Shown: positions 21,021 to 33,046, counted from the stretch's first letter. The stretch is DNA of 35,454 bases from Rhizomucor pusillus (GCA_900175165.2 FWWN02000266.1:1-35454), one strand, 5' to 3'. The notes: generated from the letters alone by a model not told the origin. Numbers and translations: made by a program.

Positions 21021-24012
21021 TTACTCCCGAAATATGTTACCCAGACCATGTTCCTTGATATACTCGCCACCGTATTCTTCATACTCTTGTTTTGTTACAG
21101 CGTATTTTTCACCCAATCCTTGCTGTGCAAACATGGCTGCACCCCGCCAGGCATCTCGAAGAGGATCTTTTGCCGTCTGGATCTTGAAAGTTGTTCCAAC
21201 CGGTAGGATCGCTCGTAGAGATGAATACACTCTGTCGGAAAAGCCTGATACTTGACTGAAACCTCCAGTAATAAAGACAGTCTAGAATATTACCACCGAG
21301 AATTATTACAAATTGCGGTCGACGATCAAGAGATATACTTCATCCTACCTGGATTATCTTCTTGCGCTGCTCTGCATCAAATGATTTTACAATGTCTTGT
21401 GTTGTCTCTATCAACCCTGCCTGATCCAAGCCGATTATGCTCGGTGAAAACAGGACTTCCGGTACACGTACACGTTCAACATTGACGTGTAATTGATGCA
21501 TTTGTCCTACGTCGTTTGGATCGTATGGAGGATAGAGTCCTCGAGAGAGCAAATGCAGCAGTGTATTCGTCGGTGAAGAGCTGGCTTCGTACAGATGCTC
21601 CGGTAAGAAGTCTGGATCGTGCTGTAACAGTAACGATTCATAGTGATTCAGTAATGACATATCCTCCTCCTCTTCGTCAGACTCGTCTTCTCGACTCTGG
21701 GTATATAATTCATTGTGTAAGTTTCGACATTTTCTGATATATGAAGTTTCTTTCTTACAATTTCACGATAGATCATCCAGTCTTCGTCATCAGCGCCAAA
21801 AGTATCCTCTTTGAATAGAAAATTGCATTACTAAGTAGCCTTTCCAGTGTTAATCCTAACGACATACCTTCTTGACCCTTCCTTCGTCGCTTGGAAGTAG
21901 GAGTATCACTAGCCAGGTTGGCTATTGATCTCATTCTCATCTGAGATGCCCGACTTTTACGATCTGCCAACTCTACAGCTAAGCGTTTGCGCTTTTTCAA
22001 TCTTTCGACAACTTCCTGTAAGAGATTGATAAGTATACCAAGGAAGCACATCGAAAATGGTGGATGATCTCTATAGTTACCTGTCTCTTTTCCTTCACTT
22101 CCTGGATCCATTTCTCTGGGTCTCTCAATCGTCTCTCTTCTTCTAATCTCGCTTGCTCTTCCTATTCAATAAATAAATATCACGTCGACACATTGCACCT
22201 TCGATTGCTCAGATAATGCCTCACCTCTCTGGCTTTAGCTTCTTCTTTTGCCTTCTTTGCACGCTGTCGAGCGTCGTAATTTGCTTTCATCAACTTCTGT
22301 TTTCGTTTCTCCTTCTTTTCCGCTTCGCTCAATTGTTCATCAGGAATATCAAGCAAATAAGTTGCTGGAGGTTCCTGTTATTCAAAGCAAAATGAATTTC
22401 TCATATTTATCCCACGTATTTTTATGAGATTTACCTTCTCTTCATGTTCATCAATGCCAAGCTCCTTATTTCGAGCTCGTTGTATTTGCGTCTCGAGTTG
22501 CTTGATTGTACCATCCAAGTCTGCTTCGTCTTTGAATCCAGCTTCCTTCAGCTGAGCCTATAAAGAAACGTTCGTAATCCATCCACTATATTATGCGTTC
22601 TTCCGTTTGCTATTGTATACCATCCAATCTTTCTTTGTCGAAGTTGCTTTTGCATTTTTGAGTGCGGTAAATGCTTCATATTCCTGCTCCCTCGCAACCA
22701 ATTTTTCCAGACGAGATTTTGCAGCAGCTTCACGTAATCTTCTTGCATTTTCTTCTCTCTTTGCCGCTTGTCGCGCCAGTTCTTCCTCTGTTTTCTCCTC
22801 GATAACCTGGAGAGCGAAGCAGAAAGGATTAGGTATTTTCAGTTTGGACTTTAAGCTGGAGTGACGTACCGGAGCAGTGTATGGAAATTGGATAATACGA
22901 TCAATCTGCTCAAAAGTGGAACGATCTTCAATTTTGCGCAGTGTCTCTTGATAATCATCTGCAACAAGAGTGTGTTCGAATACCAGGTCCTACGACGGAT
23001 ATGTATTAGGTATATTTTTCAGTAGCACTCGTATTGCCATCGAATCGAACCTGAGCTTGTTCTCTTGTCATCTTAGTGGGAAATGTTGGGTATTTGAGCT
23101 GCATCAATTTCAGCATGTAATCTGTGGCCTGTGTGCCTCCATAAGAAATTCTACATGATGACTACATCAGTCCTTGTTCCATAGGTGCCTCCATTGATTC
23201 GTTACCTTTTCGTCTGCTGCAGCAAACCTTTCCCGTGTAATGTCGGTATTATATGCGTTGCATTGTGTCCCGCAGAAATAACGACACCACCCTCGTCTTG
23301 TCGCATTCCACCGTTCGCATAAAAGCTGAAAAGTGAGTCGATGCCAAAAGTGACTGACGGTACATTGTAGCATTCGAACAAAAGCTCATTCATCTCTATA
23401 TTATGATCAATACATATTCCCCCGTTCCGTCTTGGATACACGCCAGACTTACGTTTTCGACTGTAGAGTGGTACGCAAACGGGCTCAGTCATGATAATTG
23501 GATGCTCGATGCTAGAGCTATCCACACCGAGAGTTACAAAAATATAATCCAATATAGTTTCCATGCGATCAAAGTCGCTGACTATGTTGCCATCAAAAGG
23601 TGAACGCGCGTTAGATCGCGCTGCAGGATCACCGTACGCATCCATGCCCACGGTAACCACGTTTACATTGGCTTTACGATCCTTGTAACGAGAAACAACG
23701 CTGTCGAATACCACTGGATTAACTCAAGATCAATCACTATTCGGTCCACGATATAGCTTTCAACGGTGCTTACTGTATGGATCTGTTTCGTTTGCCCAGC
23801 CGGCTCGGCATTGATATGAACCTGCCGTATTGATCGCACTTTAGGTATGAAAGGCAAAAGCTATTACTGGTTAATGGATTACCATTGTCAATTACTATAG
23901 CAGCCCGGCTTCCACGGTATTTTTCATTGTAATCGGTTCGCGCTCGGTAGTAAGGAACTTTGTATTCTTTCTCATCGAGTGTGTAGATTGTTGGTTGTAT
24001 TGATTCTGGCAT
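21021..24012 (-). CDS. ARP5: Actin-related protein 5 (INO80 complex)
   Basis: The 14 exons are 24012-23883, 23821-23774, 23713-23453, 23395-23206, 23150-23051, 22989-22870, 22806-22621, 22557-22435, 22374-22225, 22161-22081, 22015-21868, 21808-21759, 21696-21349 and 21281-21021. They encode 731 residues. Arp5 pairs with Ies6 in the INO80 chromatin remodeller and couples ATP hydrolysis to nucleosome sliding. Actin-fold blocks are AAIVIDNGSYQCRAGW near the N-terminus, HPIIMTEPVCVPLYSR, then LLFECYNVPSVTFGIDSLFS. ISAGHNATHIIP and, after the insertion, TVFITGGFSQVSGF follow. The long charged insertion (about 280-500, Lys/Glu/Arg-rich and predicted coiled coil) between the actin halves, and the GGEYIKEHGLGN tail, are typical of Arp5. 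The length is close to yeast Arp5 (about 755). Introns are short and dense, and the promoter is only about 116 bp. Confidence 0.95.
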
Positions 24013-24128
24013 GATTTGTCTGTATACAGAGTTGAAAGATGTAAATGGGGTAATAATGGAATGGGAGAAAGGGGAAAAGCAAACAAGAAGTGGAATATCT
24101 GGATGATCATTGCCGGAGCGTCAGGTCG

Positions 24129-25239
24129 TCAGCGCTTCCGCTTCGTGGACTTGCCTTTTTGACCACAGTAGTCGTAGACGTAGGGAAACCCTTGATATGT
24201 GGATGCTGCTTTGGCGCTTGAAAGAGCTAGTGAAGGATGAGTACCAAGCTCCATGGTATGCCACTTTCGATATACATACATTTGATTTATTACCCTTTGG
24301 TTCGCGCATGCGGCTTTGATCTTTGTTACTATCGACATGAAACAGTGGCAACTTGTTCCTGTTATCGTCACTCAGCATTTTGTACAGTTTTGTAGCCAAT
24401 GCATACGATGCATAAGCATCAGTCGCTGCATATAGCTTTTGCTTTGGTTTTAGAGTCGCAGCCGCCCAGTTGCTCATTCGAACTTTTCCTTTCGCCATAC
24501 ATTTCTCCAGCTTTCAATCGATAAAATAGGTGTTAGCAGCCTTTAGACATTACAAACAGTAAATTGCGCATGTATCCTTACAAACATGGCTGTCAGAGCA
24601 CTGAGTGACCTGCGATGTGTGCGCTGCAGAACCGGCGCGTTGCTTAATTCGGCCATAGCTGATAACTCCAGTAATCCCTTTGTAGCTATCCCAAAGTCTC
24701 GCTGCAGCTTATTTCCGTCGCCAGATATATTGACTCCAGCTTTGTATATCTTTGGACACTCCAGAAAGCTGATGAGCTCGGTCGGTAGACCTGTAAATCA
24801 TTTGTTAGTGAATAACCATTTCAGAGACTGCGGCAGGTGCTTGTTGACATACGAAACATGCGGGATACTTGTAATAGTAGGATTGTGTCCTTGTTGCAAA
24901 TCTGGATAAGTGCTGTTTTGTTTTCTTTCTCTCCCTTTCTGAACTGCGGCCTCCATTCAAGGTCCAAACCAAAGATAAAATCACCAGACCTAATGATAAT
25001 ATGAGCATAACCATTATTTCCGCACATGATAATACGCACCTTTTCAATTCGAGAAGATGACGGTTTGCTTCCTTGATATTGTTGATGCAACGCACGGCAT
25101 AGTGATCCGGATATGACATAACTGGTAGTGTTCGCATATATAGACTGAATTCTTCTGGTCCACTTTGTGTAGTGTGCTGCACGATCGATTCACGGGATAT
25201 CTGGATTGCGGTGAAGTTTGAGCCGGAAGAAGACGTCAT
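24129..25239 (-). CDS. 3'-5' exonuclease-domain protein (WRN-exonuclease type)
   Basis: The exons are 25239-25040, 24989-24853, 24790-24582, 24510-24294 and 24226-24129, giving 286 residues. The DnaQ-like (DEDDy) fold is visible. Exo I is LDLEWRP (D76, E78), Exo II is GVNISGDGNKL (D137), and Exo III is YAATDAY (Y209, D213). Residues in this set bind two metal ions for 3'-5' hydrolysis of nucleic acid. The protein has no helicase part, so it resembles the stand-alone WRN-type exonucleases seen in plants, insects and fungi. A Lys/Arg-rich tail (GKSTKRKR) could be a nuclear localisation signal. The last intron removes the alternative frame that would otherwise run on to 24121. Another start further upstream in frame cannot be excluded. 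Confidence 0.88.
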
Positions 25240-25647
25240 GGTATCACTTAGTATCTGTTCTCTGTATAGAGCGTACAATATGAGACTTCCAACTTTGCTC
25301 TCAAATAGCAGTTTCCACGCCAAAATAATAGAAGAATAGTGAGGTATGGACTTACTCTGTTTCTTGCAGCTTCACGTTCGAGGCTGTCATGTTCGTTTGC
25401 GACAACCATCGACGTTGCCCTGAGGATTTCAGTTGCAAGAGTGAAGGGCAACAGTCCGAGATCGCACTTGAGGCAGCCAAAGAACGTTTATTCCCCCTCA
25501 GGTATTGACAATCGACTTGACGTTTGGTTTGTTGTAAAGTACGAGGAATGGAGCTTTTTACATTCGACATTGGCAGACTGATCATTTCTTGTGCTAAGAT
25601 CAGCAAGTGCAACTTTGGCTGTAAGTCAGCCAGATTTATTGGCTTTT
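25240..25647. other. Intergenic region between the RBR ligase and the exonuclease gene
   Basis: About 400 bp lie between the RBR ligase stop and the exonuclease start, both minus strand. A minus-strand open frame extends from here into the exonuclease N-terminus, so a slightly longer 5' exon is possible. No other feature was seen. Confidence 0.45.
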
Positions 25648-27564
25648 TCAATCCAGGTTGACAGTAAAGTTCCATTTCCCTTCCTGAAGTCCACCGAGCG
25701 CATCATCCAGAAGAATATTTCGTCGTTGCTTGACATAAACAGACTTGTCCAGTATTGCTTGTCGAAGATTGCCAATATTTTCTCGGTCAAACGGTGCCTC
25801 CAACAATTCAGAAAGTTGCTCTGTGGCCAGCTCTAAATCACTCTGGTTATCCTACAAGAATAAACATTAAACTTGAGCTCTCAAAAGCTACATGCATATA
25901 TAGGCTTTACTTCGAATATTTCGGTTTCGTGGGTATTCTTGAGGTAAAATGCAAACGCATACGTCCATTTCAGAGTCATTCTGCACTGAACAGTGATATC
26001 CACTGCTTTCTTAAGGAACTGCACTTCAATCCATGAGAGATCGCTGGTTATCTGCATTTCTTGCATCTTTTTCTCGGTCTTTTCGTACAACTCTTGATCC
26101 AGTTTGGCAGATTGCTCATGATTTGCATAGCGATTGTAATACTATAGCCATAGAAGGACATGTTAGTATACACGGCTAAACTTTGGGATCGATGTGCATT
26201 CTACTTGCGTGCAAGTATCTCTCAAGACTAGCCCTTGACATAGCTTGATTTTTGTTGTTGGAAACATTACTTTCTGCATAGCGGTTGCAAGCATAGTAGG
26301 ACGACCGATGCTCAGACCATGCACCCATGCATACCCAGCAGAACTCGTATCTACAATTTCGGCAAGTCATGTGATTGCATCCACCGTTCTTTTCGATCGC
26401 AGATTGACACTTTGGGCAGTCTTTCGTATGCGCCGATATCCAGTTGGCAGTTTCAGAATCGTCTCTGCATTTTTGTAACCATAACTTTACGAGTGCGCAT
26501 GCACATGGTTGGTGATCTGCTAAACCGCATCCAAAACAAAAGCGATAGCCACAGTTGCATTCGACGATTGGTATAATTGATAGTAAGGATGTGGTGGGTA
26601 TATGACATTCAACAGCATATTCGCAATCAGGTGCTGGGCACCAACGCAGTGACTCATTATCATCTACAAACGTTCGCCCGAGTAATCGAAGATACTTTGC
26701 TTTCGAGGATTTGTCGACCAGATTGGAAACCATTTTTTTGTGCACAAGCATCTTGCATTGAGCTGCTGGACACTGTATCAATCTGCTTTCGCCTTCGTAT
26801 TGAATCTTCGTCGTGAGATAGTGGGTATAGCAAGAAGTACAAAAGCGGTGGCCGCAGGAAAGCGCTGCAGTTTCCATATCTGGATCATCGTCGTAGCAGA
26901 TCTCACACACAAAATCGGATTTCGCGCGTTTGGCCGGTACAATCGTTGCTGATGACTGTTGTCGACATGATTTATCATTTGCGATTCCAGCAGCCTGCTT
27001 CACTTCGGCCGGGTTCTCCGTGTAACGCTCGAACAGTTTCTCCTTGTTCCACTGGAAATAGCGCAGTAAAGTTGCAGCTTCTTGGTCCGACAAATCTATA
27101 TTCATGCAGTGCGAACAGAAAAGTGGTTGATTATACCTATTAACTATTCTTTGCTTTCAGCTACAATGTACTCGCCCTTACCAAGTACAGAGCGAACTTG
27201 ACCAATATCTTCTTGCTCACTCCTTTGGAGATCTTCTGGGCTGTGAACCTTGTAGTCCACCTCGTACGGCTGTTTACGTTGGCTATCAGTAGCGTCATAG
27301 TCGAAGAAAGCTTCTCTTTCTTCATTCTCGTTATCTTGAAGTAGTAAAAGTGGTTAGAGAGTGCTCATTAAGCTTACGATCGGACCAGTCATGTACTACG
27401 CACCAGAACTCTCAAGAGAATTATAAAAAAGTGAATCGTCCTGCGCGCTACTTTCCTCTAATGTATCTTCGACCTAATGTACGTTAGGGACAGAAACTAT
27501 GTGTCGTATAAATTGCACTCAGTACCAAGCAGGAAACGCTGTCGTTGTCGCTGCTGTTGCTCAT
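25648..27564 (-). CDS. Ariadne-type RBR E3 ubiquitin ligase
   Basis: The exons are 27564-27526, 27473-27404, 27334-27182, 27095-26209, 26141-25911 and 25851-25648, giving 527 residues. RBR ligases take ubiquitin from an E2 onto a RING2 cysteine before passing it to the substrate. Layout: an acidic N-terminus, then a UBA-like Ariadne helix (LSDQEAATLLRYFQWNKEKL). RING1 starts near residue 151 (CEICYDD, then CGHRFCTSCY). An IBR (about 225-288) is followed by RING2 (CPKCQSAIEKNGGCNHMTC) with the catalytic Cys near 327. A C-terminal Ariadne domain begins at YYNRYANHEQSAKLDQELYE. Intron 4 (26208-26142) is GC-AG with donor GCAAGT; it joins ERYLH to YYNRY exactly, whereas the nearby GT donor shifts the frame. 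The gene is divergent from the Fe-S ATPase gene. Confidence 0.93.
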
Positions 27565-28397
27565 TGAGATGCGTGCGAGAATCTCGAGAATTGCAGTAAG
27601 ACAAGGAGATAGTTTAAGCAGAGCATTTCAACCTCTTGAGCGCCGCATGAATTTTCGCCGAAATAGGGGATCATCTTTCATCATGAAAGAACGTACGAGC
27701 GGATTAAAAATAACACATGCAATAATTGCGTTCAGGATCTCACTGTAGATTTTCCAAAAGAGAAGATACAATCTATAATCGAGATTAGCTTGTTGAATTA
27801 TGATATTATCTCTACTAAATGCTTTATATGAATACATGAAAATGCATGCAGCATATATGAGTGCAAAGGCAGTTCTAATCATCAAGATCTTGCGATTAAG
27901 CGCTGTGATACTGTGTACTTTGGAGGCTGATTTTTATTGGCTCAAAATCGCCCTAGACATTACATTGTGCTATGAGAGGTTTCGTACAGGACGATGAAAG
28001 CCTTGTTATTCAAATACATTGTGTATTTTTAGTTGCCAACAGCGTACTCCTCTGACGTTCGTCTCGGAAGATGCTTCAAACTACCGGAGCGATCATGCGT
28101 GTAGCATTGAGAATTAAGTTTGGTCGCTATCTGCAATGGTTTTCCGAGAGCGCTAGGCTTGCCAACATCCATAGATAGGAATATCTTCTAAGGTTTTAAG
28201 ACTCCTTGGATATTTTGGAGAACCGTTTGTTCCACTTGAGCTCTAAAGATATGCGTCAAAAGATTGGAATCAACAGCATAGAATTTGGCGTAATATGAGC
28301 CAATGACTCAACTGATGTTTGCCTCCTCTGCAATCGGCATTTAAAGGAAAGATCTGTCCGCTTACTCAGCTAACCACCCTCTTTGAATTTATCTACA
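27565..28397. other. Divergent promoter region between the RBR ligase and CFD1
   Basis: 833 bp separate the two start codons. It contains the minus-strand ORF at 27628-27885 and a second short minus-strand ORF (about 28027-28173) with a Lys/Arg-rich tail. Neither is confirmed as a gene. The rest is AT-rich without recognisable signals. Confidence 0.45.
27628..27885 (-). other. Candidate membrane-protein ORF
   Basis: The frame encodes two hydrophobic segments (AFALIYAACIFMYSY and LNAIIACVIFNPLV) and a basic tail (RRKFMRRSRG). This is consistent with a small or truncated membrane protein, or the last exon of a longer one. An upstream minus-strand frame (about 28027-28173) reads DVGKPSALGKPLQIATKLNS and ends TSEEYAVGN. 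I could not join the two with good splice sites. It ends only 64 bp before the RBR start, so it may be spurious. Confidence 0.25.
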
Positions 28398-29379
28398 ATG
28401 GCAGACAGAAATCTTGCGACGAATCTTGCACAAATAAAACATATTGTGCTCGTACTCTCAGGAAAAGGGGGTGTAGGCAAATCGTCAGTTACAACACAGC
28501 TAGCCCTCAGCCTTGTGCACAAAGGATTCAAAGTTGGCGTGCTTGATATTGATCTAACAGGTCCAAGCATACCTCGCATGCTCGGTCTCGATGGCCAGCA
28601 GGTTCACCAAGCATCCCAAGGGTAATTAAATTTTTGCTGTTATCTGATTATATCTCACGTATGCGCTTTGGAACTAGCTGGGTCCCGGTCTATGCAGATG
28701 AAGAAAAAAAGCTGGCTTGCATGTCAATTGGATTTTTACTGGCGAACAAGAATGATTCCGTTGTATGGAGAGGTCCCAAAAAGACGGGTATGTCATCCGT
28801 AAAATAACATAGTAGCTTGATACTGATGTGCTGTGCAGCCATGATCAAGCAATTTCTGCAGGACGTTTGCTGGGGCAACTTGGACTACCTCTTGATTGAC
28901 ACTCCACCAGGAACATCCGATGAACATATTTCCATCATTGAAAATCTCAAGGAATATCAGCCAGACGGCGCTGTTGTAGTAACTACACCTCAAGCTGTAG
29001 CAATTGCCGACGTACGGAAGGAGTTATCTTTCTGTCGAAAAGTCAAGTTACCTGTTATCGGTGTAATAGAGAACATGAGCGGATTTGTGTGTCCGCATTG
29101 CTCGGTAAATCGATAATAACCAATTTACACGCTGCAAGCATTAACTTACGATAATGCTAGGAATGTACCAATATTTTTGCCTCGGGTGGCGGAGAAGCCA
29201 TGGCCAAAGAGTTCAAAATTGAGTATTTGGGTGCCATACCTATTGATCCTTCTTTCACAACGATGGTTGAAACAGATGGGGAAGGGTCCTATGCTAGGTC
29301 TTTCCAGAAATCCAAACTGTTCACAAATTTTGTAACAATAGCTGACCGTGTGATCGATATCACTTCTGGGAAAATGTAA
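28398..29379 (+). CDS. CFD1: Cytosolic Fe-S cluster scaffold ATPase, Cfd1/NUBP2 type
   Basis: Exons 28398-28621, 28678-28787, 28839-29104 and 29161-29379 give 272 residues, which matches the short NUBP2/Cfd1 form. A deviant Walker A (GKGGVGKS, 22-29) and [10 protein letters not shown] place it in the MRP/Nbp35 P-loop ATPases. A C-terminal CPHC (196-199) followed by C202 would bind the bridging 4Fe-4S cluster. Lack of the N-terminal four-Cys ferredoxin-like motif distinguishes Cfd1 from Nbp35. It acts in the cytosolic iron-sulfur assembly pathway as a complex with Nbp35. It converges on DUS4; the stops are 82 bp apart. Confidence 0.93.
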
Positions 29380-29460
29380 TCCTTCCATAGCATCCAATGT
29401 AAATTATGCCAATTATATTGTACATTTTATATACATTTTTCCGATGCCTTTTCTTTTACT

Positions 29461-30804
29461 TTATACAAGTCTACCAACATCCAGACCCCAGTATGACTCT
29501 AAATGATCTAAAATTGCTGGTATACTGGATAATGTGTTGAATGTCTTCCGTTCAGCATTGCTCATAAGATCTTCAAGCATGTACATCAAATGATGATGGA
29601 AAATGAAGGAGTTAGTACCGTATCCAAGCCCCAAGCGCACATAATCCTACAAAACTACTCAGTAAAAGCAGTATGACTCAGTTACGGTGATAAAGGTCCC
29701 GAACCTCGACACATTCCCAAGGTGTGTAATCATATCCAGCGAACAGCGCCGGATTCTGCAGCAAACCTCTGGCGGACATGACACCTAAATTTCACAAGGT
29801 GTTAGAACGAATAGAAAAAAAAAAGAACGTCCCTAGAATATCATCTTACCATCAACTCCTGTTTTATCGTACATTTCCTCGGCATCTTTCATAGAAAAAA
29901 TGCTGCCGTTTGCGATGACCGGCACCGAGACAGATTCTTTGACGAGCTTAATTCCTTCAAAATTCACTGGCTCCGTAGACTTTTGCCTTCGTGTACGACC
30001 ATGCACTGTCAGGAAATCCACACCAACAGACTCTGCGCGTTTGACAAATTCATATGTCTCCCTGCGTTTATCCTTCAGTCATATAGTAACAATGCAACTG
30101 GACGCATCCAGACATACCGTAAATCTGGATGGACGCGGATTTTGATACTACAAGGAATATCCACTCGTCCTTTGACTGTTCGAATCATATCGCGAACGGT
30201 TTCCGGATCTGACATGAGATGAGAGCCGATCTTTTCTTGTATAGCCCATTTTTGAGGGCATCCGCAGTTGATATCTAGGTTGCATCGAAAGTCCATATAA
30301 GTTATCCTTTTCATTCTTTCTTTGACACACGGAAAACGCACCGATGCCACCAGCGTAGGGTGCTACCAATTCCGCCGCGGCGGCCAAGTCTGCCCCGTTG
30401 TTAGCTGCAAACTGTACAACAACAGGATCGTCCGCCGCATTCGTACTGAAATCAGAATGTCGAGCATAGTCTGAATTTTTAAACACATCGGCAAGAATCA
30501 TTGGTGTATAACAAATATCAACATTGTACCTAGATTCGGTTACAGTCTGTCAGAAGATCAAGAATGCTGATTCCATTACATACTTGCGAACCAGCTCTCG
30601 GAACGGAAGCTTGCTATAGCGCACCATGGGAGCGCAAATGTTTATGCGCTTTTTACTGGAAAACACTTCCATTGGTGTCGTCTTCTTTCTATTCGCCATG
30701 GGGTGGAGGCTAATCTTAGACTCGGACGCCTTGGAAGCGATTTCCCTTCGGACACAGCATTTAAGCCCAGCGACCATTAGGTCCTCGGACACCATATTTT
30801 CCAT
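29461..30804 (-). CDS. DUS4: tRNA-dihydrouridine synthase, Dus4 type
   Basis: The exons are 30804-30584, 30529-30342, 30274-30118, 30061-29850, 29784-29705 and 29646-29461, giving 347 residues. Dus enzymes reduce uridines in the tRNA D-loop with FMN and NADPH; Dus4 acts at U20a/U20b. Diagnostic blocks are APMVRYSKLPFR (FMN site), DINCGCPQKWA (catalytic Cys), KIRVHPD, TVHGRTRRQ and PVIANGSIF. The size fits yeast Dus4 (about 367). The start at 30804 gives an Arg/Lys-rich N-terminus; a second ATG (30795) is nearly as good. No recombination-like or zinc domain is fused. Confidence 0.93.
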
Positions 30805-31302
30805 TCTCGGACACAACTTCCAATAATCATTCGAAATTGTCTAGCTTATTACTGTAGGTATCATTTCAGTTCATAATCTACAAGCTGTATGAAATTTCAT
30901 TATATGTTTAGGATATAGATACATATGTTTTGAAGGGGACTTTTTTATACCTGCTTGTGATGTTCAACAATCAAGACAACAAGAGACAAAATGTCGTATT
31001 CAAGGATTGATCAGTGTTCAATAATGACGGAGGTGGTACAACAATTATAACTCCCCCTTATTACAATCATCTACTGGTAGACTTAATTCTTCGCTTCTTA
31101 TTCCATTAAAAGCACCTACCCAAAGTCTCACAGTAGTTTACTGTTCCATCTTCCCAACAAATACTTCACAAAGGAAGTCGTCGAAATTGCTGTTTAATTC
31201 TGAAAAGCAGAACAACGTCCATTGAAAAGTTTTTCTACAGCTTATAAACTACGACGAGATGTGACGATCAAGTGAAGTCTGAGAAGTTGATCTAATAACG
31301 AT
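30805..31302. other. Intergenic, no gene seen
   Basis: AT-rich sequence upstream of DUS4. There is no ORF with a domain. Part may belong to the retroelement relic that follows, but no LTR pair was identified. Confidence 0.4.
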
Positions 31303-31835
31303 TCAATCAATATTTCCTGATGCTGTGCTTGTAATTCTATTCCAGCTTATGTAAGACATGACACAAGCAACCGTCAATGGTATTGTTTTCAGCATGGATA
31401 GGTTTATCCGTCTTATTGTTTTTGTCCAATTGTAGCTACTTGACTTTACCACAGATGCACGTGAGTTATGACTAGCTGCCAGCTGCTGGCGAGCTTCGCC
31501 TCCCTTTATACGATTCTCCATGAGCAGATAGAGACATTCCCATCCTGCCAGATGACGACCAACTTGTTGCAAGACATCGACTTCATGGTGACGGGGTCGT
31601 ATGCCATAGAGGCAATTCACAGGTCGTGATATCCGGCTTCTCCTGTTTCAGTACGGTGCGCATACAGCAATGTAGGAATATGATCGTCCCATTGGAGAGG
31701 TTCTTTATGAGTCAACTTGCGCTACGTCTTGACGAGAGTACCGTTGAAATGCTCGACCTTCCCATTCGTTCACGGATGGTATGGAGTGCTGAACTTGTTC
31801 TGTTGTTGTGGGGTAGCGTAGAGGTAATCGAATAG
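31303..31835 (-). mobile_element. Ty3/Gypsy retrotransposon relic (integrase C-terminal part)
   Basis: In the minus strand, decayed frames carry the integrase signature STPYHP then TNGKVEHFNGTLVKT, followed by HIPTLLYAHRTETGEAGY. In the shifted frame NCLYGIRPRHHEVD appears, close to the usual LLYGxxPR motif. In-frame stops occur in both the TNG and LVKT blocks, and the frame changes near 31620. No reverse transcriptase, gag or LTR was seen with it. It is a dead fragment. Confidence 0.7.
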
Positions 31836-32132
31836 GACAAAAGTATATACGTTGAGACTGAACGTCACGTGAGAATCTTTACTGAAAATAAAGACGAAGA
31901 AAATAAACATCTACGCGACCCTGGTCTATATGATTTGGGATGGAGTTTGAAGAAAGTAGTACTGTCATTTAGCGATTATCCAATTTCATAACACATTTCT
32001 ACTTCTTCCATATTGGTCGTCGCTAGACCTGGACACGACACTTGTGTCTGGAACTCACCATGTGTATGTATCTTCTGCAAAGGTGCGGACAACCTTGTTG
32101 TCAAAGTGTGAGCCGTTAACCTCGAACTGGAA
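31836..32132. other. Unannotated stretch between retroelement fragments
   Basis: Short frames such as 31976-32209 (minus) have no recognisable domain. It may be untraceable transposon debris. Nothing definite is seen. Confidence 0.35.
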
Positions 32133-32209
32133 TGGGACGGTCCCTCGTTCCAAGTCTCAATTGGACGTCCTATTGAGATGGTTGGGACAACTGGGATGTC
32201 CCGTCCCAA
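32133..32209. repeat. Imperfect foldback/inverted repeat
   Basis: The centre (32156-32177) is nearly palindromic around GGACGTCC, flanked by CTCAAT and ATTGAG. Outward, TGGGACGGTCCC on the left pairs imperfectly with GGGATGTCCCGTCCCA on the right. The whole could form a long hairpin. It sits directly against the LINE fragment, so it may be a foldback or MITE-like insertion or a terminal structure of a retroelement. Confidence 0.5.
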
Positions 32210-32218
32210 GTCCGAGCC

Positions 32219-32712
32219 TTAATGTGTGAAAGGCAATTGAAGGTACGTAAAGGTGGATAGCTGTGGAATGAATTCATCGTAAAGGCGATATGAGAGAGGC
32301 TGTGGTGAGAGTCTATAATTGCACATTTCCCCGGATACTAGCGCCCAACGGTAGCCAGGACTTCTTGCATGGAGTTCCGCAATTTCAAGGAGAGCTGTCA
32401 TATCGCCAGCAGAGCCAAAGAGCACAACATCATCGGCGTAGAGCAAGGAGTTGATGATGACGCGGCTGTTGTCAGGTCGATGCCATAAGCGACCACGGCA
32501 GGGCGTGGTGTAGCTGAGGGATAGCGCTGAATTTTCTGTAAAGCCCTCGACAGCAGTGGTACAGAGATTGAGTAGGCGGGAGAGACGTTGTGCATGTGGT
32601 AAATTACATACATCCGGGTAAACATTGAACAATAAAAGGGTTTTAGAAAACGCTTCGTGATCCAATAATGGTGGACGGCTGCGTATATCGTCATATCGAT
32701 AATCTGGAAAGA
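32219..32712 (-). mobile_element. LINE (non-LTR) reverse transcriptase fragment
   Basis: A minus-strand frame contains NSLLYADDVVLFGSAGDMTA, with the YADD catalytic motif (about 32429-32440). Downstream it reads FTYLQLPF, the usual FxYLGxxF end of the LINE RT thumb, with the G replaced by Q. The N-terminal RT motifs and any endonuclease are absent, and only about 150 residues remain. It is truncated and inactive. Confidence 0.75.
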
Positions 32713-33046
32713 AAAAGAATGCAACTGAGAAGAATGTGCATGGCTGACATAAGGGTCAAACTGGTACCTGAATCGACCTCAGTCAGATGAGACCTTTTAA
32801 TTAGTGCACACAACCTCTTCAGACAGAATGCCCGCTTAGCCCAGAATCGATCTAAGGGTGAAAAGCTTTCCAAAGCAATATGAATGGTCCATTTATTCCG
32901 TTATTTGAGGCGATATATCAATACTTTTGTAAAATAAATTTGAACTGTTGGTACTCAAATTTTTGCAGATAAACACAATTTCATTATGTCATATAACTAT
33001 CTGATACACACTTTTTAGATAAAAATTGAATTTCTATAATATTAAA
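32713..33046. other. Border region between LINE fragment and AT-rich transposon
   Basis: From about 32890 the base composition becomes strongly AT-rich. No terminal inverted repeat or target-site duplication could be matched by eye to the right-hand side near 35280. No ORF has a recognisable domain. Confidence 0.35.
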
